64,000 bases of DNA from Bacteroidaceae bacterium (GTDB taxonomy: Bacteria > Bacteroidota > Bacteroidia > Bacteroidales > Bacteroidaceae), in contig JAFTXN010000003.1 of assembly GCA_017461605.1 (NCBI GenBank), positions 124,001 to 188,000 on the forward strand. The letters run 5' to 3'. How positions within the stretch are numbered: the first letter of the stretch is position 1; each line of letters begins with the position of its first letter. This document shows positions 44,741 to 52,845 of the stretch, piece by piece. The notes under the pieces were generated by a model that did no database searches, was not told the DNA's origin, and worked only from the letters and a program-made list of their open reading frames with translations. Both the position numbers and the translations under genes were made by a program.

Positions 44741-47134
44741 ATGAAGAAGTCATTCCATTTCCTACCTCTGATACTTGCCTCCCTCTTCATCACAAGTTGT
44801 ACACTGATGATGGAGGACTTTGAAGTTCCCGAAGCCGAACGCGGAGTGGACGAGCCATATACCATCGAGCTTCCCGACGATATGGGTAGTGTTACCTACC
44901 AACTCAACGAAGGAGTGATACCCATCACCAGCGATATGTTGGGCAACATTGCACAAGTGGAAGCCGACAGCATCATCTATTTCTACAATTACGTGAGTGA
45001 GGACGAGCTGCCCAAAGTAGGACAATACTTGGCTGCCAGTTGTTCGCGCACTATTCCTCACGGCCTCAACCATCAGGTATTATCGGTGGAAGATGTGGGC
45101 GGGCTCTACAAAGTGGTAACAAAGCATGCTTCTGTTGATGAAGTATATGAGGAACTGGACTTTGACATCAACTTTGAGTATGACGATCCCATCGAAATGT
45201 ATAAACTCCTGCCCGACAGTGCCAAAGTCGATAGCCTCGGTTTTGCAATCGTAGGAGAAGAACTCATTGACTGGAGCGTGTTCGATGGCACCAATCCGGC
45301 CTTGGTGCGCAAGCGCAAACGTATGCGAGCCAGCACGGAGGACGACTTTGAAGATACAAAAGAAGACAAAGCCGATCCCATCTCATTCAGTATAGATACA
45401 CGTTTGGCTGCCAATGACAATGCGACAGACGTTATCGCAGCCATGAAGAACATCTTTCATGGAAAACTTCGTGATTTCCTAAGCAAAGAAAGGTTTCCAG
45501 ACAATTTCTATTGTGCCCTAAAGATGGAAATCAGCACCACGCGCACCATGTATGCCAAACGCGTGAAAAAGAAGGATTACGAGATTTCGTACACCGACAC
45601 CAAATCTTCTTTTACTCTCGCACTGGAAGCCGGTGCGGACAAAGGTGTCTCATTCATAGAACAAGCCTTAGGAAAAGATGGAGGCAGCCCGACCTTCAAT
45701 GAAGGAGCAGGAAAATACTTGGAAGAATTGATGAAAGGAAACCGACTCACAACGTATGAGAACCTATTAGAAAAAATAGACCTCAACAAAAAGTTTCCCA
45801 AACAAACCAGTGGGCTTGAGATAGAAGGTTTTTATGTTCCGATTGCAGTTGTAGGGCCTGTTGCCATTGAGTTCTTCATACAGCCGAAATTTGATTTCGG
45901 AGCATCTGTTAACCTGGTGGGCGGCCTTGCCTTTAACAAGACCACCATCACACGTTCGGGCTACGAAGTGAAAGGGGGAAAGCAACTCAAGATTCAGAAG
46001 AAAATAAAGGATGAAACCCAAGCCTCTGTATATATTCAAGGAAAAGGAGAGATCTCTGCTGAAGTGGGTTGCAACGTGGGTTTGATGTTCTCAAAAGCTA
46101 TCAGCACCGGAGTTTATGGATACGTAAAGGCCGGAGGTGAGGCTACCGTTAACTTTGAGCCATTCGGCGAATACAAAATAGCCAATAGCGGAAGCTACGT
46201 GCGTATCTTCGCAGAGCTTAGCGGCAATGTATTCTTCAATGTGGCTCCATTAGGCATCGAACTTTATGAAAAGAAGTTGTCGTTCCCGGTTTTGAGCTTA
46301 TACGAAAGAAAATGGTATGCCAATCCTCAATTTAAGACAGGTCCCGTGCCGGGTAGCATCACGATGAATCCCAATGGTGCAACCCTAAAATATGAACTTG
46401 ACGAGGATAAGGTCGGCTTCCTGTGTCCCACATACACTCCTCAACTGCTCATATATAAAAATGCCATCGACCCCAGTTGCCTCATAGCCACGGTTGATGG
46501 AAAGGCTTCCGTAGTCAAGGATAGATATAACTTTGAGTATTTCATTCCGACAGCCGAATATAATAAGGAAAACATCTACATCGGCGTGCCGCACATCGAG
46601 TCGCCGATACTCAGCATGAGCTATCCCGACTTGGCCTACATGTATAGCGAACCCGTCCCGAAAACGACACTTGCCAGTTTGGCACAAGGTGAAACCAAAG
46701 AACTTACGTCATACGCGGACTTTGAGGGATATGAAGGTGTTATTGATGGAGGAGGAGACGGTAGCAGCTCTTCATCATACAGCGACTTTGTGAAATACAA
46801 ATTTCAGGCCGTTGTGAACGTACAACAGCGCGGTATGATGAAAGGATGGGGCATCCAAGTCCTACTAACTCACCCCACCAAGGGATTTATTCTTAACAAG
46901 AAAATCCCCATCGACCGAAAGAAATCAGGCACATACACCGTCAATATGAGTTTCATCACGAACTATAAGCCCGATGGAGGTTCGAAAGAACCGATCAACG
47001 TCATCGTTACTCCCTACTATTTGGACATGAATGATGAACTAGTACGTGATGACGCAGCCGATCTCAATCTGTTATTCCCCTATGAAGGAGACGATTATGA
47101 AAGTGGCACAGCCATAGACCTCAACTTGAACTAA
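44741..47134 (+). CDS. Large lipoprotein of the surface locus
   Basis: The 797-residue lipoprotein has its lipobox at FITSC. No known domain is recognised. It has an acidic, Arg/Lys-spotted stretch near residues 185-215 (RKRKRMRASTEDDFEDTKED in part), followed by long beta-rich segments with GYVKAGGEATVNFEPFGEY and FFNVAPLGIELYEKKL, which resemble parts of a barrel or lectin-like sandwich. It lies 61 nt after the smaller lipoprotein gene and 15 nt before the DUF1573 gene, so these are co-transcribed. Confidence 0.7.
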   Translation: MKKSFHFLPLILASLFITSCTLMMEDFEVPEAERGVDEPYTIELPDDMGSVTYQLNEGVIPITSDMLGNIAQVEADSIIYFYNYVSEDELPKVGQYLAASCSRTIPHGLNHQVLSVEDVGGLYKVVTKHASVDEVYEELDFDINFEYDDPIEMYKLLPDSAKVDSLGFAIVGEELIDWSVFDGTNPALVRKRKRMRASTEDDFEDTKEDKADPISFSIDTRLAANDNATDVIAAMKNIFHGKLRDFLSKERFPDNFYCALKMEISTTRTMYAKRVKKKDYEISYTDTKSSFTLALEAGADKGVSFIEQALGKDGGSPTFNEGAGKYLEELMKGNRLTTYENLLEKIDLNKKFPKQTSGLEIEGFYVPIAVVGPVAIEFFIQPKFDFGASVNLVGGLAFNKTTITRSGYEVKGGKQLKIQKKIKDETQASVYIQGKGEISAEVGCNVGLMFSKAISTGVYGYVKAGGEATVNFEPFGEYKIANSGSYVRIFAELSGNVFFNVAPLGIELYEKKLSFPVLSLYERKWYANPQFKTGPVPGSITMNPNGATLKYELDEDKVGFLCPTYTPQLLIYKNAIDPSCLIATVDGKASVVKDRYNFEYFIPTAEYNKENIYIGVPHIESPILSMSYPDLAYMYSEPVPKTTLASLAQGETKELTSYADFEGYEGVIDGGGDGSSSSSYSDFVKYKFQAVVNVQQRGMMKGWGIQVLLTHPTKGFILNKKIPIDRKKSGTYTVNMSFITNYKPDGGSKEPINVIVTPYYLDMNDELVRDDAADLNLLFPYEGDDYESGTAIDLNLN

Positions 47135-47149
47135 AAAAACTCATCCGAA

Positions 47150-47560
47150 ATGATGCGGATCATCACACTCTTGTTCGCAATCATGGTCACCCTAATCTTC
47201 TCATCGATGGCAAGGGCGAAAGATGCTCCTTATGAGAAGAAACGAGCCATCTTGGTGATGGACGTACGCGAGATTGATTTAGGCGAAGTGCAAAGTGACC
47301 AACCGGTGAAAAGCGTCAAGTTCTGCTTCACCAACATGGGAGAACAGGACCTATTTATCACAGAGACCTCTACCGGATGTGCATGTACAACAGCCAAGCA
47401 CTCCAAGAAACCGGTGAAGCCCGGCAAGAAAGGAGAAATCCAAGTTACCTACGACGGCACTGCACAGCCGGCAGGTAGTTTCAGAAAAGCAATCATGGTG
47501 TATAGCAATGATGCCCGAAATTACACACGCATATTCATCAAAGGTGTCAGGGTGAGATAA
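47150..47560 (+). CDS. DUF1573 exported protein
   Basis: The 136-residue protein has a Sec signal (ends near MARAKD) and a single DUF1573 domain: IDLGEVQSDQPVKSVKFCF, FTNMGEQDLFITE, TSTGCACTTAKHSKKPVKPG and IQVTYDGT. The immunoglobulin-like fold is common in Bacteroidota periplasmic proteins of unknown role; the GCACT cysteines are typical. It closes the surface-protein locus. Confidence 0.85.
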   Translation: MMRIITLLFAIMVTLIFSSMARAKDAPYEKKRAILVMDVREIDLGEVQSDQPVKSVKFCFTNMGEQDLFITETSTGCACTTAKHSKKPVKPGKKGEIQVTYDGTAQPAGSFRKAIMVYSNDARNYTRIFIKGVRVR

Positions 47561-47603
47561 CTCATCACATCAACCCCAACAATCTCCAAAACAACACTGA
47601 GGA

Positions 47604-47660
47604 CGAGCCACACGAGTATCGTGGCTCGCCTTCTGTGTATTTAGGGATTTTTTTACTTAG
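47604..47660 (+). terminator. Probable terminator after the DUF1573 gene
   Basis: CGAGCCAC (47604-47611) pairs with GTGGCTCG (47621-47628). A T-run (GATTTTTTTAC, 47647-47657) follows at some distance. No other signal is recognised in 47561-47770. Confidence 0.5.
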
Positions 47661-47771
47661 AACACAATCACCAATAGGTTGTTTGAGAGCCTGCGAGGCG
47701 ACGCCCTCTGCTTAACACCCCATCGTCTTTTCGGCCATATACTCTTGAAATATCAGAAAAAAGCACCATGC

Positions 47772-47804
47772 TTGCGCATCGTCGCTACGAAAATGTTACC
47801 TTTG
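47772..47804 (+). promoter_or_regulatory. Promoter of cysN
   Basis: TACCTTTG (47797-47804) is a perfect -7 box, with TTG (47772-47774) about 22 bp upstream. The start codon is 66 nt further on. The longer open frame reaching back to 47679 spans this promoter and is rejected. Confidence 0.55.
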
Positions 47805-47870
47805 CTTCGTCAAATTGTGCCGAATTGCCGGCACAACATTCATCCAAGCAAACAAAACATCACAATAAGC

Positions 47871-49346
47871 ATGAGCAACATCAATAATCCCAACACCACC
47901 AACCTGAACGAAGGTGGAAAAATGCTCTCCATCGAAGAATATCTGGACCAAGACGAGAAGAAAGACCTGCTGCGCTTTCTCACAGCCGGCAGTGTGGACG
48001 ATGGAAAATCTACCCTCATCGGCCGCTTGCTCTTCGACTCGAAAAAGCTCTACGAAGACCAACTATCTGCCCTCGAACGCGACTCTGCCCGTGTGGGAAA
48101 TGCCGGTGCCGGACAGATTGACTACGCCTTGCTGCTCGATGGTCTGAAGGCCGAACGCGAACAGGGCATCACCATCGATGTGGCTTATCGCTACTTCTCC
48201 ACCAACCGCCGTAAGTTCATCATTGCCGACACTCCGGGACACGAGCAGTACACTCGCAACATGATCACGGGTGGTTCGACGGCCAATCTGGCCATCATCC
48301 TGGTGGACGCGCGAACCGGTGTCATCACACAGACACGCCGCCACACTTTCCTGTGCTCGCTGCTCGGCATCAAGCACGTGGTACTGGCTGTTAACAAGAT
48401 GGACTTGGTGGACTTCTCTCGCGAGGTGTACGACAACATCGTGAGCGAGTATCGTGCTTTCGTGGCACCTCTCGGCATCCCCGATGTGCAGTGCATTCCC
48501 CTCTCGGCGCTTGAGGGCGACAACGTGGTGGAAAAGAGCACACGCACGCCGTGGTATGACGGACCCTGCCTGCTCCACCACCTCGAGACCGTGGAGACGG
48601 GCCACGACCACAACCTGCAGGACTTCCGCTTCCCCGTGCAATATGTGCTGCGCCCCAACCTCGATTTCCGTGGTTTCTGCGGAAAGGTGGCATCGGGCAT
48701 CATCCGTCAGGGTGACGAGGTGATAGCGCTGCCGTCGGGCAAGAAGAGCCGCGTGAAGCACATCGTGACTTACGATGGCGACCTGCAATATGCTTTCCCA
48801 CCGCAGAGCGTTACGCTGCAGCTGGAGGACGAAATTGACATTTCGCGTGGCGAAATGATTGTACACCCCGACCGTTTGCCACACACATCACGCCATTTCG
48901 AAACCATGCTTGTGTGGATGGACGAAGAGCCGATGGATGCTGCCAAATCCTTCTACATCAAACACACCAACAACACATCGCGCTGCCGTGTGGACCATAT
49001 TAAATATAAGGTGGATGTGAACACCATGGAACACTCGGAGGTGGAAGCGCTCAGCCTCAACGAAATTGGTCGTGTGGTGATGACCACCTCGAAAGAGCTC
49101 TTCTTTGATGCTTACAGCCAGAACAAGCCGACCGGCTCCTTTGTGCTCATCGACCCCATCACCAACAACACTTCGGCCGTAGGTATGATCATTGCCCCCG
49201 TAGCTGAAGCCGAACTTCACACCGAAAGCGCACTGCCCACCATCGACCTGCGTGCCCTCGGCATAGCTCCCGAGCACCACGCTGCCGTGGAACGAGCAGT
49301 CGAATCACTGCGCCAACAGGGCATCGAAGTGAAAGTGAAAAAGTGA
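47871..49346 (+). CDS. cysN: Sulfate adenylyltransferase subunit 1 (GTPase)
   Basis: The 491-residue elongation-factor-like GTPase drives CysD to make adenosine phosphosulfate from sulfate and ATP. GTPase motifs are GSVDDGKST (40-48), [12 protein letters not shown] and NKMDLVD; EF-Tu-like beta-barrel domains follow. No fused APS kinase (CysC) domain is present, since the protein ends after the third domain. Its usual partners cysD and cysC are not in this window. The next gene, 41 nt downstream, is a PAPS-using sulfotransferase, so the APS made is probably destined for sulfation of a metabolite rather than only for cysteine synthesis (inference). Confidence 0.92.
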   Translation: MSNINNPNTTNLNEGGKMLSIEEYLDQDEKKDLLRFLTAGSVDDGKSTLIGRLLFDSKKLYEDQLSALERDSARVGNAGAGQIDYALLLDGLKAEREQGITIDVAYRYFSTNRRKFIIADTPGHEQYTRNMITGGSTANLAIILVDARTGVITQTRRHTFLCSLLGIKHVVLAVNKMDLVDFSREVYDNIVSEYRAFVAPLGIPDVQCIPLSALEGDNVVEKSTRTPWYDGPCLLHHLETVETGHDHNLQDFRFPVQYVLRPNLDFRGFCGKVASGIIRQGDEVIALPSGKKSRVKHIVTYDGDLQYAFPPQSVTLQLEDEIDISRGEMIVHPDRLPHTSRHFETMLVWMDEEPMDAAKSFYIKHTNNTSRCRVDHIKYKVDVNTMEHSEVEALSLNEIGRVVMTTSKELFFDAYSQNKPTGSFVLIDPITNNTSAVGMIIAPVAEAELHTESALPTIDLRALGIAPEHHAAVERAVESLRQQGIEVKVKK

Positions 49347-49387
49347 GAAGCAACCTCTAAAAGCTAACAACAAAACACAGATACACC

Positions 49388-50494
49388 ATGGGACTCTTGG
49401 AATTTAGCAAACTGCCCATCAACACGCTCGTAGGAGCCGACTGGAAAACCTTCAAAGCCATCACCAACGGGCGCAAAATAGACAAGCCATGGCGCAGAAA
49501 GTATTGGCTCACCAAAGCCGTGTGCCGCATTTTGTCCGTACTCACTCCCATACAGGAGCGTCGCTACCGCAAGCAACTGGCCGACCAACCGCTGGAGAAT
49601 GCTCCCGTGTTTATCCTCGGACACTGGCGCTCGGGAACCACCTTCGTGCACAACGTGCTGTCGTGCGACAAGCATTTCGGCTATTGCACTACCTATCAAA
49701 CGGTGTTCCCCCACCTCATGATGTTCGGACAGCCTTTCTTCAAGAAGACCATGGGCTGGCTCATGCCGGACAAGCGCCCCACCGACAACATGGACCTTGC
49801 GCCCGACCTGCCGCAGGAGGAGGAGTTTGCCATCTCCAACATGTGCCCTTACACCTACTACAACTTCTGGTTCCTACCGCGCTATACGCAGGAATACTGC
49901 GACAAGTATCTCACTTTCCGCGACATCACCGAACCGGAACTCAACGAGTGGGAAAAGATTTTCAACAAGCTCATCCGCATCTCGCTTTGGAACACCGGCG
50001 GCACACAATTTCTCTCGAAGAATCCGCCACACACCGGCCGCGTGAAGGAACTGCTCAAGATGTTCCCCAACGCCAAGTTCATCTATCTGATGCGCAATCC
50101 TTACACCGTGTTCGAAAGCACACGCTCCTTCTTCACCAACACCATACAGCCGCTCAAGCTGCAGGAGTTCAATGCCGAACAGATCGAGCAGGAAATCCTC
50201 ACCATCTACGAAAAGCTCTACAAGAAGTATGAGGAGGACAAGCACCTCATCCCCGAGGGCAACCTCATCGAAGTGAAATTTGAAGACTTCGAAGCCGATG
50301 CCTTGGGCATGACAGAGAAAATCTATCGCGAACTCAACCTGCCCGGATGGGAGGAGGCACGCACTGCCATCGAGCAGTATGTTGGTTCAAAGAAGGGTTA
50401 CAAGAAGAACAAATATCAATACGAACCCCGCACTCGCGAACTTGTGGAAAAACACTGGAAGTTCGCACTTGAGCAGTGGGGATACGAGTTGTAA
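49388..50494 (+). CDS. PAPS-dependent sulfotransferase
   Basis: The 368-residue protein has the 5'-phosphosulfate loop GHWRSGTT (78-85) and the 3'-phosphate motif LMRNPYTVFESTRSFF, both typical of sulfotransferases. It transfers sulfate from PAPS to a hydroxyl or amine. The N terminus is without a signal peptide. A related arrangement, a PAPS-synthesis gene set followed by a sulfotransferase acting on steroids, is known from Bacteroides thetaiotaomicron; the substrate here may be a sterol, bile acid or lipid (inference). It is the second gene of a cysN-sulfotransferase pair and ends before a palindrome-rich gap. Confidence 0.85.
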   Translation: MGLLEFSKLPINTLVGADWKTFKAITNGRKIDKPWRRKYWLTKAVCRILSVLTPIQERRYRKQLADQPLENAPVFILGHWRSGTTFVHNVLSCDKHFGYCTTYQTVFPHLMMFGQPFFKKTMGWLMPDKRPTDNMDLAPDLPQEEEFAISNMCPYTYYNFWFLPRYTQEYCDKYLTFRDITEPELNEWEKIFNKLIRISLWNTGGTQFLSKNPPHTGRVKELLKMFPNAKFIYLMRNPYTVFESTRSFFTNTIQPLKLQEFNAEQIEQEILTIYEKLYKKYEEDKHLIPEGNLIEVKFEDFEADALGMTEKIYRELNLPGWEEARTAIEQYVGSKKGYKKNKYQYEPRTRELVEKHWKFALEQWGYEL

Positions 50495-50554
50495 GAGGGG
50501 TGGCTTATCCTCATTGGCCACAACCCAAAGCATCAACTCCCCGGTTGCAGAATT

Positions 50555-50637
50555 TCTCTCGGCTTGACACTGCAGTATCACGGCGTGATACTGCAGTGTC
50601 AAGCCGAGATATTTTTGTGTCAAGCCGAGAGAAATAC
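50555..50637. repeat. Nested palindrome with two alternative right arms
   Basis: The left arm CTCGGCTTGACACTGCAGTAT... (50560-50584) pairs over 25 bp with 50586-50610. A second right arm (GTGTCAAGCCGAGAGAAAT, 50619-50637) can instead pair over 19 bp with 50554-50572. It is unlike families A and B except for the central CTGCAG. The rest of the gap (50638-50802) holds nothing recognised. Confidence 0.8.
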
Positions 50638-50802
50638 TATCGTCCGACCTCCGCACGCTCCTGCACAGCTGGAATGCGAAGGCATGATTGCCGCCAGCAC
50701 GGACTACATTCCCATCAATCCGAATACTCCCGGAACATCCGCCACCAACAAGCGCGAACGCATTTGGGACAAAACTATCAGGGAAGACAACTAATGATTA
50801 TC

Positions 50803-50865
50803 TGCAAACACAGCGAGGGCGGCCAAGAAATTTGGCCGCCCTCGCTGTGTTTGCAAAACTTTTTG
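50803..50865. terminator. Bidirectional terminator with a perfect 24-bp stem
   Basis: The arms 50803-50826 and 50832-50855 are perfectly complementary with the loop GAAAT. T-rich sequence follows (AAAACTTTTTG). It ends the leftward rod-shape operon and probably also the rightward sulfotransferase transcript. Confidence 0.85.
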
Positions 50866-50934
50866 TGGTTTACCGGATTGCCCTTCTCGCATCCGAGCAT
50901 TTCAGAATACAACACCCGAAGCTACTTCGCTCCC

Positions 50935-51372
50935 TCAGGCCGGTGCCTGAGCTTTTCCCTTTATCCCATGCTCATATCCGCGACGATAAGCCTCAGCATA
51001 GGCTTGTCGCTCTTGGGGTGTCGGGAAGGTGCTGCTCTCGTCGTATCCGGCTTGCGGCGTTCGGTTGATTCGATCCTCGCATCCGCTACGATAGCCGTCT
51101 TCATAGCCGGCGGCAGCGGCAGGACGCTTGTCCTTGCCTATGGTGTCGGGCAGAGCCACACTGATGGTTTCGGGTTGCTGCGGCAGTATGTCGATCGGCG
51201 CAGCTGTGTCGGGAATGGCGATGGTCAGCAGGCTGTCGACCATGGCCGAATGGTGAGCCGACGTTTCGGAAACGGATGTCTTGAGAAAGATGATGCCAAA
51301 CACCATCAGTCCACCCACCAAGAGCGTAACGATGATGGTAGCTATGTTTCCGTCTGTCTTGTTTTGTTTCAT
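50935..51372 (-). CDS. Small membrane-anchored protein at the end of the rod operon
   Basis: The 145-residue protein has one N-terminal membrane helix (about 10-30: IATIIVTLLVGGLMVFGIIF), an Ala/Pro/Asp-rich periplasmic segment and a Gly/Tyr/Arg-rich C terminus (AGYEDGYRSG, AYRRGYEHGIKG), two related short repeats. No known domain is recognised. It is 12 nt downstream of rodA in the same direction, so it may help the elongation machinery (inference). Confidence 0.65.
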   Translation of the reverse strand: MKQNKTDGNIATIIVTLLVGGLMVFGIIFLKTSVSETSAHHSAMVDSLLTIAIPDTAAPIDILPQQPETISVALPDTIGKDKRPAAAAGYEDGYRSGCEDRINRTPQAGYDESSTFPTPQERQAYAEAYRRGYEHGIKGKAQAPA

Positions 51373-51384
51373 GTTTTGTGCGAT

Positions 51385-52845
51385 TTATTTGCGTTTATTC
51401 TTATTGCCTGCATCGATACGCAGGAAGATGAAGAGCATAATGGTAAATCCCCACAATGAGGATCCTCCGTAGCTGAAGAAGGGCAAGGGAATACCGATGA
51501 CGGGAGTCAGTCCCATCACCATGCCTACATTGATGAAGAGATGAAACAGGAAAATGCTGAGTACCGAATACCCATATACCCGTCCGAATTTGGTCACTTG
51601 TCGCTCAGACAGATAGATGAGGCGCAGGATAAGTGCCAGGAAAAGCAGCAATACGGCTGCCGAGCCTACGAAACCCTGCTCCTCGCCTACGGTGCAGAAG
51701 ATGAAGTCGGTATCTTGTTCGGGCACGTATTTCAGTTTGGTCTGCGTACCATTCATGAAGCCTTTTCCCTCCAGGCCGCCCGACCCGATGGCTATCTTGC
51801 TCTGATGCACGTTGTATCCTGCTCCAGCCTTGTCGACCTCGATACCCAGCAACACACGGATGCGCTGCTGCTGGTGGGGCTGCAGGATGTTGTTGAGGGC
51901 ATAGTCGGCCGTATAGAGAAATGCCGTGGAGCCGAGAGCAAAGAGTGAAACAAAGAAATAAGTGCGAATGCGCTCACCCAAGGCGTGCCATGAGAGATAA
52001 GCGGCCATAAAAATGCAATAGCCCACTTGTGCCCACGCCACATCAAAGGGGAAGAAATGCGAAACGGTAAGCGCCAACACATGAACACAGATGCCCCACA
52101 GCAACAGGCGGCCGGCATGGCGCGTCTGTGGACAATAGACTTTCAGCATGCCTACTGTGAAGAGCCATATCATGATCATCACCACAAACTCGCCCACCGA
52201 AGAGTGCGTCCCGGGCAATACGTCGGCTGAGAAACGGATACCCACCACGAAATAGGCCACGGCAGCCACAGCGGTAAAGAGTATGCTTCCGGGCATGCCC
52301 TCACGGTAGAACATCAGGAAGAAGGCAAAATAGACCAATGCGGAGCCTGTTTCCTTCTGCAAAACGATGAGAATCATGGGCAACAGCACCACAAAAGCGG
52401 CACGGGCCAGATGGCGCATGTTGCTGAGCGTGAAACCATACTGATTGATGAGTTTGGCCACTGCCAGGGCGGTGATGCATTTGGCAAATTCGGCCGGCTG
52501 CAGATTGACAGGCCCCAGGCTGATCCACGAGCGTGAGCCCTTGATGTCCTTGGCAATGAAAGGCGTGATGATGAGCACCACAATAACGATCCAGTAGAGC
52601 AGGTCGGCCAATGTGTCGAAATAGCGATCGTCCAGCATCAGCAGGAAGAAGCCCAAGCCGAAGCTGCAACAGATCCAGGTGAGTTGTTTGCCGGTGCGTG
52701 TTTCCCAACTCAGAAAGTCGGTGTCGCCAATTTCGTGACTGGCTCCGCAAACACTCATCCATCCGAAACCGAGCAGCGTGATGAAAATCAGAATAACAAC
52801 CCAGTCGGCAGCAAGAAGCGGATTTCGGCTCTTATTATCTAACAT
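51385..52845 (-). CDS. rodA: Rod-shape-determining peptidoglycan glycosyltransferase RodA
   Basis: The 486-residue SEDS-family polytopic protein has about ten membrane segments. Conserved parts are GSRSWISLGPVNLQPAEFAK, SKIAIGSGGLEGKG and a C-terminal MGLTPVIGIPLPFFSYGGSS block. It polymerises glycan strands with PBP2 in cell elongation. The start MLDNKSRNPLL at 52845 overlaps the PBP2 gene by 11 nt; the 41-codon upstream extension of the frame runs inside mrdA and is rejected. Confidence 0.93.
   Translation of the reverse strand: MLDNKSRNPLLAADWVVILIFITLLGFGWMSVCGASHEIGDTDFLSWETRTGKQLTWICCSFGLGFFLLMLDDRYFDTLADLLYWIVIVVLIITPFIAKDIKGSRSWISLGPVNLQPAEFAKCITALAVAKLINQYGFTLSNMRHLARAAFVVLLPMILIVLQKETGSALVYFAFFLMFYREGMPGSILFTAVAAVAYFVVGIRFSADVLPGTHSSVGEFVVMIMIWLFTVGMLKVYCPQTRHAGRLLLWGICVHVLALTVSHFFPFDVAWAQVGYCIFMAAYLSWHALGERIRTYFFVSLFALGSTAFLYTADYALNNILQPHQQQRIRVLLGIEVDKAGAGYNVHQSKIAIGSGGLEGKGFMNGTQTKLKYVPEQDTDFIFCTVGEEQGFVGSAAVLLLFLALILRLIYLSERQVTKFGRVYGYSVLSIFLFHLFINVGMVMGLTPVIGIPLPFFSYGGSSLWGFTIMLFIFLRIDAGNKNKRK

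Noticed and set aside
50476-51459. A 327-codon plus-strand frame after the sulfotransferase gene
   Set aside because: It crosses the palindrome, the 24-bp terminator and the antisense of the small membrane protein; composition is not protein-like.
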